Shown here: positions 23,809 through 33,954 of the stretch, piece after piece
Position numbering within the stretch: the first letter of the stretch is position 1
Layout of the letters: each line of letters begins with the position of its first letter
Assembly (NCBI GenBank): GCA_036245805.1
Contig: BTRK01000004.1
Location: 7,254,001-7,318,000 of the forward strand
Origin: Pristionchus mayeri
Taxonomy: Eukaryota > Nematoda > Chromadorea > Rhabditida > Neodiplogasteridae
Reading direction: 5' to 3'
DNA: 64,000 nucleotides
Notes under the pieces: generated by a model
What the model was told of the DNA's origin: nothing
The model's input: only the letters and a program-made list of their open reading frames with translations
The model's database searches: none
Position numbers and translations under genes: made by a program

Positions 23809-26800
23809 CGACGTCTCCTTGTTAGCACACTTGTTTGCGGAATTGTATGTGGTTGTATACGACACAATGTCAATAGTTTTGCATTTATTGTCATGTCTAT
23901 GACTATAACGGCCTTTATTTATTATAGTTACGGAGTCTTCAAAACATCAAATGCATGCCAAAAAATGGCTATCCCGAGCATGACTCCTTTAAGAATTCTC
24001 GTAAGATACCGGGGGCATGAATTGCTTTGTAAGTTCGTGAATTGTTTTGTAAGTTCTTCAGTCACAGTTTTTTGCCCCTAGTGGGTGTCGTTGTCTCTTC
24101 TTCATACTCTCACCCCATCACCCTTACCCTTTATCTCTCAACCTCCCCTCGATAAAATCTGAAGAGAAGCTATCGATCTTCGTGGGAGGGAGGCTCTGCT
24201 AGAGATAGGCAATGAGGAAGGGAGAAAACAGATTCCCCCTCCTCCTCTATCTCCCTCTCATTGAAATTGAGGCGAACTCGACTACTCAACTCAACGCCGG
24301 TGAGCAAGAAAAGGACACATGCAATAATGCCATGGCAACGGACGAGCAGGAAAAGAACACTCCCTCTCTGCCCGCGACCTCTTTTTGTATTGAGTGAATA
24401 AAGCTTATGGCTATCCGTAGTGTCTCAAGTGCTGATACCAATCAGGGAGGTGAATTGGGAAAGGGAAGATAGAATGGCTGTAAATCTGTCAGTCTTTCGT
24501 AACAATCCTCGATCATCGCTTTCTCGATATCGTTGGCATTCCTCACTTGCGTCATCACTAACCCCATCATGAATAATTCGTCAGACTCTCTCAATGTCCT
24601 GTGTTCTCTCATTCAGTCTAACCGATGGTAGAGTATCGGATTTATATATCTTTATCGCAACAAGTAAATGTGCGAATACATAAAAACCAGTAGCTAGGAA
24701 CTGGTAGGTACAATTTAGAATGACGGTGTGGTAGGTGGAGTGTAGTAGTCGCCGCGATTCGACGACCCGAACGGAGTTTAGGGAGAAAAGAGAAAGAGGG
24801 AGAGAGAAGAGTTAGAACAGATACGAAATGGGCAACTTAGGGGAAAGACGCTTAAGGAATAATTTGGAAGAGAGGGAAAGAGTTCCTTGAGATGAGGAAT
24901 TTATAGTAGAATAAGTGCGATGAGAGATAAAGTGTTTAGATAAATTATCAGAAGCTCTAAACCGGGGGAATAATTTTCGAGATGAACCTCGAGTGCGAGA
25001 TTCTCTGAAATCAAATAGTAAGGAAGGGGAAACAGTTGATTGTGGGCAGAATAATGAATGGACAAATTTAAAGGAAGATAAATTACGACGATGATCGAGA
25101 GGTTCTAAATTGAACTTCTCACAGGACATTTCATAGGAAATGAAGGGAATTTTACAGCGAAAATGTAATTTACGAAGGAAAACGTATTGAACTTTTTCAA
25201 GGAGTTTTCTATCCTAAAAACTGAACAATACTCGAGAATAGAACGAACATAAGTTTTGTAGGCATGGATAAGGACGAGAGGATTTGCTGTTTTAATTGCA
25301 ATGAACATGAAGTTGACACGCTTAGAAGCCTTTTTAACTATATCAACGATATGGGGGCGGAAGGAAAGATTTTCAGAGATTAGAACTCCTAGATCTTTAA
25401 CAATATTGGTAGATGTAATTATAGAATTACTGAATGAGTAAGCTGTTCTAGGATTGGATTTGCCTAAATGTAGAATGTGGGATTTATCTGGGTTGACAGA
25501 CATTTGCCATGCCAAGCACCAGTCATAGAGTAAATCTAGAGATAATTGAAGGAAAGGTTGGCAAGGAGGTGATTTATGATTAAATGAGAATACGAGCTTA
25601 AGGTCATCAGCGAAGAGATATGAGTCAACAGGACATGAATCGACAATATCATTAATGTAAATGAGAAATAATAATGGACCAAGTACGCTCCCCTGGGGAA
25701 CCCCAGAGGTGACCGGAGAAGGGTGTGACAGGGTAGAATCAACACGGACTTTTTGAGATCGTGAGCAAAGCCACGATTCAATCCATCTGTGAAGAATTCC
25801 ACAGACGCCATATGAAGAAAGTTTAAGTAATAGTTTCCTATGAGACACGGAATCAAAGGCCTTGGAGAAGTCAACGTAGGCAACATTAGTTGATGATTTG
25901 GAACAATGCTTAGTAATAAGTTGAGAAAGGAAGAAAATTAATTGATGGGTTGTACTTCTACCCTTACGGAAGCCATATTGATTGGGAGTGATTATATTAC
26001 TAGAATTGAGGAAGCATGACAGAGTGCTTTTCACAACTCTCTCAAAAAGTTTGGAGACTTTGCTAGTTAGTGAAATAGGCCTGTAATCGGAAGCGTTCTC
26101 TCGTTTCCCTCCCTTTTTGAACAGAGGGCAGACAACTGCTTCTGTCCATTGGGAAGGAACGGAGCCACTAAGGAGAGAGGAGTGGAAAATAAGAGAGAGG
26201 GGGAAAGCGAGGGAAGTTGCACATTCCTTAAGGAGAATAGAGGGAATAAGATCGGGGCCAAGTGAACACTTTCTAGGCATTTTGGTGAGAAAATTTTCTA
26301 GAATGAATGGAGAAACGTCTATAGAATCTAGGTTAGAGGCGGTGCGAGGTGGGAAGGGTGGAATTATACCATTATCTACAGTGAAAACAGAAGTAAATTG
26401 AGCGGAAAGGGCCTCAGCTTTTTCAGAAGGGGAGGAAGCGAATGAGCCGTCATTGCGCCGAAGCGCAGAGACAGATGCTTTTTGTTTGGAAATACTTCTC
26501 ATGTGAGAGAAGAGACCTCCATTGGATGAGAGAATTCGTTTGCCCTCCTTCCTAATAGCTTCACGTCTAATAGCTACACGAACCTTCTTAGAGAAGGTTT
26601 CGTAATTGGGGTCGTTATTACAATACATTCTATTTTGAATACGAAGGAGCTTTAAGATATAATTAGAATAAGCAGGCCGATTTGGGGTAATTGGGATACA
26701 TTCAGAAATTACTGATTGGACTACATTTATGAAGCGGTCATACATTCTCTGTGTCGTATCTCCGTTAACCAGTGCGCTCATCCAGTCGATCCCCGAGAAC

Positions 26801-26992
26801 AGAAAATTCGCCTTGGCGTAATCTCCCTTTCTCCAGCATCGAGAGCTGGTCAGAGACAGAAATAGCAAGCACAGAAAAGTTTACGTTGTAATGGTCGGCT
26901 AAACCGGGGAAAGGGAGAGCGAGGAGATGACATTTGAATCGGTCGATAGTACGAGATCAAGAATATTGGCATTGCGGGTAGGAGAAAGTACG
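23809..26992. repeat. Tandem duplication, unit B
   Basis: Longer copy of unit A. It retains the segments deleted in A and continues beyond 26992 into the endonuclease region of the CR1-like element, which unit A lacks. Confidence 0.9.
25105..26868 (-). pseudogene. CR1-like reverse transcriptase, long open frame
   Basis: 587-codon open frame with the RT blocks in order: SLGPDLIPSILLKE, AVVCPLFKKGG, DYRPISLTSKVSKLFER, NQYGFRKGRSTTHQL, YVDFSKAFDSVSH, SGVPQGSVLGPLLF, LFADDLKLV and PDKSHILHLGKSN. The order and sequence resemble the CR1/jockey group. The first codons (about 10) come from sequence whose register differs from the endonuclease upstream, and the last 20 or so from a register shift. 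The C-terminal block continues at 24812-25129. The same shift exists in unit A, so it predates the duplication. Confidence 0.9.
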
Positions 26993-27283
26993 TGTTGGGT
27001 GAGACCGTTTCCGGCACAAAAATCAATGAACGAATTACATGTGGTGCAACTACGGGATAGCATGGAGCGGGACCAATCAATATGAGGAAGATTGAAGTCT
27101 CCCATAATTAGGGATGGCAGAGAAGTGGAAATAATTAGGTCGGAAATATAAGAAAGAAGTGGGCGAATATCACAATAATGATTTGGATTATAAATATAAA
27201 TTACACGACAGGGAAATGGATTAATAATGTCAATGGCAAGTAGTTCTACACCAGGAGGAAGAATGACATCTAGTTGAACGAAA
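26899..27283 (-). pseudogene. APE-type endonuclease remnant of the CR1-like element
   Basis: Reads from about 27275 down through CRVIYIYNPNHYCDIRP to IMGDFNLPHIDWS (catalytic GDFN box) and ANILDLVLSTDSNV. The expected SDH catalytic histidine region is seen only in another frame (ADHYNVNF), so a frameshift lies near 26900. The N-terminal half is missing beyond 27284. Confidence 0.8.
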
Positions 27284-27420
27284 TCAATGGATTGAGAAAT
27301 GAAAATGGATTGAGAAATGAAAACAATGGATTGAGAAATGAAAATGGATTGAGAAATGAAAAAAAGGATTGAGAAATGAAAATGGATTGAGAAATGAAAA
27401 AAATGGATTGAGAAATGGAT
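27284..27420. repeat. Minisatellite of 18-20 bp units
   Basis: Seven or more copies of ATGGATTGAGAAATGAAA with small length variants. It borders the 5' edge of the CR1-like element and may have expanded from its own sequence. The minus-strand frame 27284-27487 is a translation of this repeat, not a gene. Confidence 0.85.
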
Positions 27421-28114
27421 GGGAAGTGCATGTGATAGCTTCTATTTGAAAGGAAACATTGCGCGAAGACACCACCCCTTTATCCATCCATTCATTAGCA
27501 TCTTCTCCTCTCTAAACGGCTTCTCACCTCTCACATAGAAACGAGGATTGACTAGGGAGGGGGAGAGACATCTTCACTAATTTTTCCCCCGAAGAATAAA
27601 CTAATAATCTTTCGTTGTGTGTTGATATTTAGATTAGGTAATATTCTAGAAATATTCTGGCGGATATTTTCACGCTTGATGTATTTCGCTATATGTCGTG
27701 AAAATTGCCTTTCGACTTTGAACACATCTTATCACGTACTCAAAAAAATCATTTTCAGACATCTACATTGTCTCATCAAGCATCTGCTCTTTTTGTAATT
27801 AACACCTGATAGCATACTAAAATATATTTCCAGTGAAAAAGGTCAGTGTTTTGGACAGAGATGTACATATTAGAATATTTTAACTAAGGAGGGACATTCA
27901 ATAAAGCTTAGGCAATAAATGATTCATTGCTGCAAACACGAATTCTCAGGAAAATTGATTTGGAGTTGATGCCGGGGGCCGGAACATTAAGTGGACGCCT
28001 TATGTTACGGTGGACTGGAACTAGCTTTCCTCCATCTAATGTCACTATTTTCAGATATACTCCGTCTTCGCGGACTTTTCCATCACGAATGCGTAACCAT
28101 CTGGAGGAGCAATG
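27421..28114. other. Intergenic, nothing recognised
   Basis: AT-rich. The 128-codon frame 27927-28313 crosses the hairpin below and has no family resemblance, so it is not called as a gene. Confidence 0.4.
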
Positions 28115-28191
28115 GTCTGACTCTCTTCAGTTTGCACGCTATCTCGACGGTCAGAGAGACGAGAGAGCGTGCAAACTGAAGAGAGTCAGAC
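28115..28191. repeat. 26-bp perfect hairpin, recurrent motif
   Basis: Stem GTCTGACTCTCTTCAGTTTG plus CACGCT at 28115-28140 pairs exactly with 28166-28191, leaving a 25-base loop with GACGAGAG. Related hairpins (CTCTTCA...GCAC...CTCTCGTC) occur at 8862-8926, at the mirrored place near 18415, and in degraded form near 41402. Confidence 0.85.
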
Positions 28192-28488
28192 GATTTCTTA
28201 TCAAGAGAACGGGTGAAAGTGTGGGATGTCTCTTGATAGACATGAATCGCGACTCTCTCTCTGTTCCGCACACTCTCTCGCTCTGTCTGATCAGTGAGAG
28301 AGCATGGGAATAGGGAGAGCCAGATTTAATTCTTCTCTAAGAATTCGCTGATTTCAGAAGCTAATCATCGAGGTCGACGACGTATCAACACGGAAAAATT
28401 CCGAGGAATCTTTATTGTAAAAATATGCGATTAATTTCGCGTATATTCAATGTTTTCCCCTTACCGATGATAAAGTGTGCCTCATCTA

Positions 28489-29724
28489 TTGGGGTGTCCG
28501 GAAAGTTCGTATAATGCTTCGGAAAAAGTCAGTTCGCGATCAAATGCAGTGATTGCGCAATCTGTTTGTCAAAAATGTATTGCATCATTCTGACGTTGAG
28601 TAGTGAGAGGATTTAATCAGTCTCCTAGTTGCTACATTGATTCTTGTGATGGACTCCCATCTCTACCTCCGAGCAGTTTTACTTCATTACTACCGTCTTG
28701 GAAGATCCGTGAAGGAGGCCCACTCTGCCCTGGCCCAGTCGGAAGGAGCTGACGTCCCCTCCATACCCTTCTGCTATAAGTGGTTTTCCCGCTTCAAGAA
28801 AGGGGAGTTTGGTCTCGATGATCAACCCCGCTCTGGACGCCCTCCCTCCCTCGATCAGCCTCTCGTTCTCCGCACACTGAAGCGCAAACCCATGGCCAGT
28901 GTGCGTGAGTTGAAGAAGGATACTAGTACTCCCAGATCAACGGTGTCCGATATCCTCCATCGATCTGGGAAGAAGCCGAAACTCCCACAAGTGATTCCCC
29001 ATGACCTCTCCCCCGAACAGCTGAAAAATCGTGTTCAAGTCTGTCGGAAATAACTCCATCGTAGATCCAATCTTCGATGGGTCAATTCCATCATCGCTAC
29101 AGATGAGAAGTGGATCACGTACGATAACCCTGTGAGGAGACTGCAATGGGTGGATGCAGATGAGAAGCCCACGCCCGTCCCGAAGAAGGAAGAGCACGGA
29201 AAGAAGGAACTCCTCTACTTCTTCTTCTCAGTGCTCGGTCCCATCTACTGGGAGATCCTCGCCCCTGGCACCAGCATCAATGCCGACCTCTTCTCTGAAC
29301 AACTGGAAGATGTCGCGATCAGAGTCCCTCCCAGACTCCTGAACCAGGGCAAAATTCTTCGTCTGATGGACAATGCTCGCCCACATCGAGCGAAGATGAC
29401 CCAGAAGAAAATGGACGAGCTGAAGATCGAGAGGATTCCCCATCCACCGTATTCCCCTGATCTCTCCCCATGCGACTACCACTGCTTCCGCTCTCTCTCT
29501 GACTTCTGCGAAGGAAAGAAGTTCAAGAATCGAGATGAAGTTGTGAGGGCTTTCGTGAACTGGGCGGTCTCGAAGAAACCCGCATTCTGGAAGAGAGGAA
29601 TCGAGACCCTGCGCAATCGCTGGAGGGAGGTAGTGAGAAAGAAGGGGGCATACATTGGTCACTGAGAATTGCATTGAATAAAAAATAAAAACAAAAAATT
29701 ATACGAACTTTCCGGACACCCCAA
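28489..29724 (+). mobile_element. mariner DNA transposon, nearly intact
   Basis: Ends TTGGGGTGTCCGGAAAGTTC and its complement, TA duplications at 28487-28488 and 29725-29726, 1236 bp, with one transposase reading frame filling the centre. The ends differ from those of the other mariner-type elements in the window, so this is a separate lineage. Confidence 0.95.
28637..29665 (+). pseudogene. mariner transposase with one premature stop
   Basis: 342 codons plus stop, of normal mariner length. The N-terminal paired helix-turn-helix region includes YYRLGRSVKEAHSAL, the link RSGRPPSL, and RELKKDTSTPRSTVSDIL. The DD34D catalytic residues are in ATDEKW, DNARPH and YSPDLSPCDYH. The frame is open except for a single TAA at 29051-29053, after VCRK; reading continues in the same register on both sides, so this is a lone nonsense mutation. 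ATG at 28637 or 28649 could start translation. In cis the product would lack all catalytic residues, so a functional copy elsewhere would be needed for movement. Confidence 0.93.
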
Positions 29725-30019
29725 TAGTTTGTGGTTCATCACACAAAATACGTCACACAATTTAGAAAACAGATGGATCATTTTCCGAACTGTCTGAGCA
29801 TTTAACAGATATAAACAAAAATTTGCAAAAAAAGTGCAAACTGCCTCCATCCGTGAAGATCCGAACCCGTATGTTTCGGTCGAACCGGTATGTTTCGGTC
29901 AAATTATTGTGCTATTTTCACGCTGTCCCGATTTTTAGCATTTTCCCATTGAGAGCGAGAGTAATGTTTTTAGATAATAATTCGTCGCAGGGTTAAAATA
30001 TCGATCTAAATTAAAACGT

Positions 30020-30172
30020 ATGGCCGTATTTAGACCGTTAGGGTTCGATTGTGCGTACAAACTGCCTCGTGAGAAGATTTTGGCAGAACGCGTTGTGGTC
30101 TCTACTTATAGCAAGAAGCCGCGGTTGGCGTGGCAAATAACACTAGCATTAATATTTTCTCTGTTTCTGGGA
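30020..30172 (+). pseudogene. Relic exon of an Sre/Sra-type receptor
   Basis: A short open stretch carries AERVVVSTYSKKPRLAW followed by a hydrophobic helix. It matches in layout the ER-x-x-AT-x-Y...KKPR segment of the receptors at 1746-3847 and 33955-36067. No flanking exons could be placed, and an RTE element is inserted 250 bases downstream. Probably a dead receptor fragment. Confidence 0.45.
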
Positions 30173-30424
30173 AAAAATCCATATGCGAAATTTTGCTCAA
30201 AAATTCGACATTTTTTATCATGGAAATGCTTTTGAAAAAATGCATAAATCAATCCGTGGGGTTAATTTTTGGTTATTGATCGTGCCTAGTGTAACGCAAA
30301 AGATACTTGTTGAGTTCATAAATCATGAAAAATCGTTTTTTTTTTCGAATTTGAGACCTCAATCTACGGACAAGCGAAATCGATAAACCAGTGGTAATTT
30401 TTGCAACATGGGACCAAGATGTGC

Positions 30425-33208
30425 GATGGGTCGCCACTTCTACATCGGCACCATCAACGCCAGGACGCTCGGCCCAAGGGAGAAGCAGTCGGAGATGGAA
30501 CTCGCCCTCGACAAGATCAAGTGGGACGTGGTTGCAGTGCAGGAAGCCAGGATTGTGGGTTGTGCCTCGTTCAATCTTACATCCTCAGGCACTGTAGTCT
30601 ACCACTCGGGCGGGCCCACTGCTTCCCATGGCGTGGCATTTTTGCTTCGACAGCAACTCGCGCGCGGAGCTGTGTTCAATGGCCTCTCCCCTCGTTTGGC
30701 CACTCTGCTCCTTCCCGACCTACGGCTCTTCCTGGTCTGCGCTTACGCCCCTACGTCTTCCTACGATGACGACGCGTATGAAGACTTCCTAGACCAGGTT
30801 GAGACCGCCCTGCGGAGTGCCCCAAAAGGCCATATGCCAGTTCTGGTTGGTGACTTCAACTGTCGAGTGGCGAGGGAACCTGGCAATGAAAGATTTGTCG
30901 GTAACTTTGCCTCTCCCACACCGAACTCACGCGGACGCTGCTTCACTGAGCTCTGCGTGAGGAACAGACTGCGCATCCTGAACACGTTCCCCAAGAGACG
31001 GCACGGTCGAATCTGGACCTGGCGATCCCCAAACGGCTCCGCATTCCACCAAATTGACTACGTTGCAGCGCCCGCCACAGCGAGAGTAGTCAACTGTGGA
31101 GTCGTTGGTCGGTTTGAGTTTGACTCCGACCATCGCCTTGTTCGGATGTGCCTCTCCCTCCCTGGCAAGGCGAGGCAGAAAAGATGCAGGGAGCGGCTAG
31201 ATTTCGATCGAACCGCTTTTACTGTCAACGCAAACCTTCTCGCGTCACTGCCCCTTGCCCGCCCCAGTTCTGCCGCCGACGCCTATACTACGGTAAAGGC
31301 TTTCACGGAGACCGCGGCAACGAACTGCTGGAGGAAGCGCCAATCCCCTTCTTGGATCTCGAGTGGAACGCGGAAGCTCCTAGCGATGCGCCATGAATTG
31401 CAATCCAACTCCCAACAAGCTGTCGCCTACTCAGCTGCCTGCAAAGCTGCCCGGACGAGTTTCGTCGATGACATCAGGAAGCGAAAGGAGGCGCAAGCAC
31501 GGCAAGCAGCAACCATGGGAAGGAGCATCGTGAAGAGCATGCTGAGTCTGCAAACCTCAAAGAAGCGCCTTCTAGTTCCCCACCCTGTAACTGGTGCTCT
31601 CTCTCAAGCAGCTACCAAGACAGTGGTCCAGAGCTTCTTTGACGGTCTCTACACCCCTGCAGTTCCGTGTCCACTCCCAGTCCCTCCTCAGCCTCTGGAT
31701 CCCCTTCCTCCCTTCCTACCCGATGAGGTCAGCAAAGCGATGTCCCAACTCAAGTGTGGTCACTCACCCGGTTCGGATGGCATTCTCCCTGATATGCTAT
31801 ACCACTCTCGAAACCACCTTGCTCCCGTTATCGCTGATCTACTCAACTATCTGGTAGATGGAGAGGCTGTTCCAAGCGACCTGACCGAAGCAATTGTCAC
31901 TCTTCTGCACAAGAAAGGAGACCCTACCAACATTGGGAACTTCCGTCCCATCTCCCTCCTCACCGTTTCCCTGAAGACAATGACCAAAGTCATTCTTCAG
32001 AGACTCGAAACTGTGCTTGAAGAAACAGAGTCCTCGACCCAAACCGGCTTCCGGCGCGGCTACAGTACTCTCGACAACCTGCATGCCATCAAGCAGGTCG
32101 CTGAAAGAACCTCCGAGTACGGTATCCCAATCTACTTGGCGTTCGTCGACTTCAAGAAGGCGTTCGACTGTGTGGAGTGGAATGCCTGCTGGCAAGCCCT
32201 CTTCTCGTTCGGAGCCCATCCCTCCCTCGTCCACATGTTGCGCCGTCTCTACGAGTCCTCCTCTACACTCATTCGAGTTAATGAGGAGCTCGTTCCTGTG
32301 ACTGTGCGTCGAGGAGTCCGCCAAGGGGATACCCTCTCCCCTCGTCTCTTCAACGCAGTGCTACGATCAGCCATGGACAACATTGACTGGGAGTCAGATG
32401 GAATTAGAATCGACGGAAGGAACCTTTGCCACTTGGAGTATGCCGATGACGTGGCTCTCGTTGCCAAATCTCGACCCGAGCTGGAACGAATGCTGAAGAA
32501 GCTGATGGACGCGTGCAGCCGAGTTGGTCTCGAAGTGAATGCAAGCAAGACCAACCTCCTCACCTCCTGCACCTCTACCCGCAATCCAATAATCATCGGC
32601 AATCTGCGATTCGAATTCGTCGATAGCGCCACCTATCTCGGAGGAAGAATAGCTCTTCCCTTGGATCATTCCGACGAAATAGAACACCGGATTCGATTAG
32701 GGTGGCTGGCCTGGAGTAAGCTCTCGCACCTCCTATCTTCTCGAATTCTGTCCATCAAGATCAGGAGGAGAGTCTTCGAGAGCTGCATCACGGCTACAGT
32801 TCTCTATGGGTGTGAAGTATGGGCTCTGAGATCTAGCGAGAAGGAGAGGCTGAGAGTCACCCAGAGGAAGATGGAAAGAAAGATGCTTGGAGTCACGCTG
32901 AGGGACAGATGGAGGAATGACCGCGTGAGAGGGATTACCAAGCTGAGAGACTGGAATGAGGAAGGATTGAAACGAAAAGCGCGCTGGGCCCTCAAGATCA
33001 GAAGAATGGGAGTGGAACAGTGGAGCCGTGCGACAACTGTCTGGACTCCATTCAATAGGACTCGTCCCCCCGGAAAGCCTCGCGCGCGATGGAGAGACGA
33101 CCTATCCCGAGCTATTGGCAGCCATTGGTGGAGTGCAACTTATGAAGACTACCGACCTATCATCTTCTGAGCGTTTCCGCCTGATAAGATAAATTGATTG
33201 ATTGATTG
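30425..33208 (+). mobile_element. RTE-like non-LTR retrotransposon
   Basis: Flanked by the 9-bp duplication AAGATGTGC (30416-30424 and 33209-33217). It ends in the short tandem tail AAATTGATTGATTGATTG, typical of RTE elements, with almost no 3' untranslated sequence. The 5' end lies one base before an in-frame ATG. The second RTE-like element at 57939-60911 belongs to a different family. Confidence 0.92.
30426..33170 (+). CDS. RTE-like endonuclease/reverse transcriptase, intact frame
   Basis: About 914 codons, uninterrupted. The N-terminal apurinic-type endonuclease has IGTINARTL, VQEARI, AYAPTSS, LVGDFNCRV, RIWTWRSPNGS and SDHRLV in order, with all expected catalytic positions visible. The reverse transcriptase has LLHKKGDPTNIGNFRPISLL, TGFRRGYSTLDN, FVDFKKAFDCVEW, GVRQGDTLSPRLF and LEYADDVAL. 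A C-terminal LYGCEVWALRSSEKERL block is typical of the RTE clade. The open frame extends upstream to 30408, but those codons are target DNA; ATG 30426 is inside the element. No lesion was seen, so the protein could be functional, though promoter sequence is missing. Confidence 0.93.
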   Translation: MGRHFYIGTINARTLGPREKQSEMELALDKIKWDVVAVQEARIVGCASFNLTSSGTVVYHSGGPTASHGVAFLLRQQLARGAVFNGLSPRLATLLLPDLRLFLVCAYAPTSSYDDDAYEDFLDQVETALRSAPKGHMPVLVGDFNCRVAREPGNERFVGNFASPTPNSRGRCFTELCVRNRLRILNTFPKRRHGRIWTWRSPNGSAFHQIDYVAAPATARVVNCGVVGRFEFDSDHRLVRMCLSLPGKARQKRCRERLDFDRTAFTVNANLLASLPLARPSSAADAYTTVKAFTETAATNCWRKRQSPSWISSGTRKLLAMRHELQSNSQQAVAYSAACKAARTSFVDDIRKRKEAQARQAATMGRSIVKSMLSLQTSKKRLLVPHPVTGALSQAATKTVVQSFFDGLYTPAVPCPLPVPPQPLDPLPPFLPDEVSKAMSQLKCGHSPGSDGILPDMLYHSRNHLAPVIADLLNYLVDGEAVPSDLTEAIVTLLHKKGDPTNIGNFRPISLLTVSLKTMTKVILQRLETVLEETESSTQTGFRRGYSTLDNLHAIKQVAERTSEYGIPIYLAFVDFKKAFDCVEWNACWQALFSFGAHPSLVHMLRRLYESSSTLIRVNEELVPVTVRRGVRQGDTLSPRLFNAVLRSAMDNIDWESDGIRIDGRNLCHLEYADDVALVAKSRPELERMLKKLMDACSRVGLEVNASKTNLLTSCTSTRNPIIIGNLRFEFVDSATYLGGRIALPLDHSDEIEHRIRLGWLAWSKLSHLLSSRILSIKIRRRVFESCITATVLYGCEVWALRSSEKERLRVTQRKMERKMLGVTLRDRWRNDRVRGITKLRDWNEEGLKRKARWALKIRRMGVEQWSRATTVWTPFNRTRPPGKPRARWRDDLSRAIGSHWWSATYEDYRPIIF

Positions 33209-33385
33209 AAGATGTGCCCATGCACAAACTAGGGGAGTGGGTTTCTTATTCCGGGTGGACGTTCTTCGAAGGCATATAGAAGGCATATTATCACAACAAA
33301 CATCTCGATACGAATTATCAATCTTTGTCATATTACTGAGAAAGGAATCGTATGTTATTTCACACCTCAGCACAAATCTGTATTT

Positions 33386-33767
33386 TTCAAAATTCTTCTT
33401 CTGATGGACACTGCTCGCCCACATCGAGCGAAGATGACCCAGAAGAAAATGGACGAGCTGAAGATCGAGAGGATTCCCCATCCACCGTATTCCCCGGATC
33501 TCTCCCCATGCGACTACCACTGCTTCCGCTCTCTCTCTGACTTCTGCAAAGGAAAGAAGTTCAAGAATCGAGATGAAGTTGTGAGGGCTTTCGTGAACTG
33601 GGCGGTCTCGAAGAAACCTGCATTCTGGAAGAGAGGAATCGAGACCCTGCCCAATCGCTGGAGGGAGGTAGTGAGAAAGAAGGGGGCATACATTGGTCAC
33701 TGAGAATTGTAAAGCATTGAATAAAAAATAAAAACAAAAAATTATACGAACTTTCCGGAAACCCCAA
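33386..33767 (+). mobile_element. mariner 3' fragment, sister of 28489-29724
   Basis: From CAAAATTCTTC at 33386 the sequence matches 29349-29724 closely. It encodes the last 100 codons of transposase (MDTARPH with N to T, then YSPDLSPCDYH) and ends in the same terminal repeat ACTTTCCGGAAACCCCAA, followed by TA. The 5' two thirds are missing. Confidence 0.9.
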
Positions 33768-33954
33768 TATATCGAATCACTCGATGCCATGCAAACGAAT
33801 GCAACTCAGCGAAGAGAAATCCCTTTTCATGCAAACAAAATCAAAGTAAAGTAAAGTTTTTTCTAAGTACCATTTTATGCATCAATGTTTTCAAATTCCA
33901 CACATATATTTGTAATCATCACTAATCATAAATGCAAACGAATGACTAGTCCGT

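Larger units (their letters stand above)
24630..27283 (-). mobile_element. CR1-like non-LTR retrotransposon, 5'-truncated (unit B)
   Basis: Minus-strand element with a partial APE endonuclease (26899-27283), a reverse transcriptase (25105-26868) and a C-terminal segment in another register (24812-25129), then a 3' end near 24630. The 5' side ends at the minisatellite at 27284. Frame breaks around 25130 and 26870-26900 show it is no longer active. Confidence 0.88.

Noticed and set aside
27284..27487. 67-codon FHFSIH-rich frame
   Set aside because: A translation of the minisatellite only.
27927..28313. 128-codon frame
   Set aside because: It spans a perfect hairpin and has no family resemblance or splice context.
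31839..32324. 161-codon minus frame in the RTE element
   Set aside because: A shadow of the intact plus-strand reverse transcriptase.
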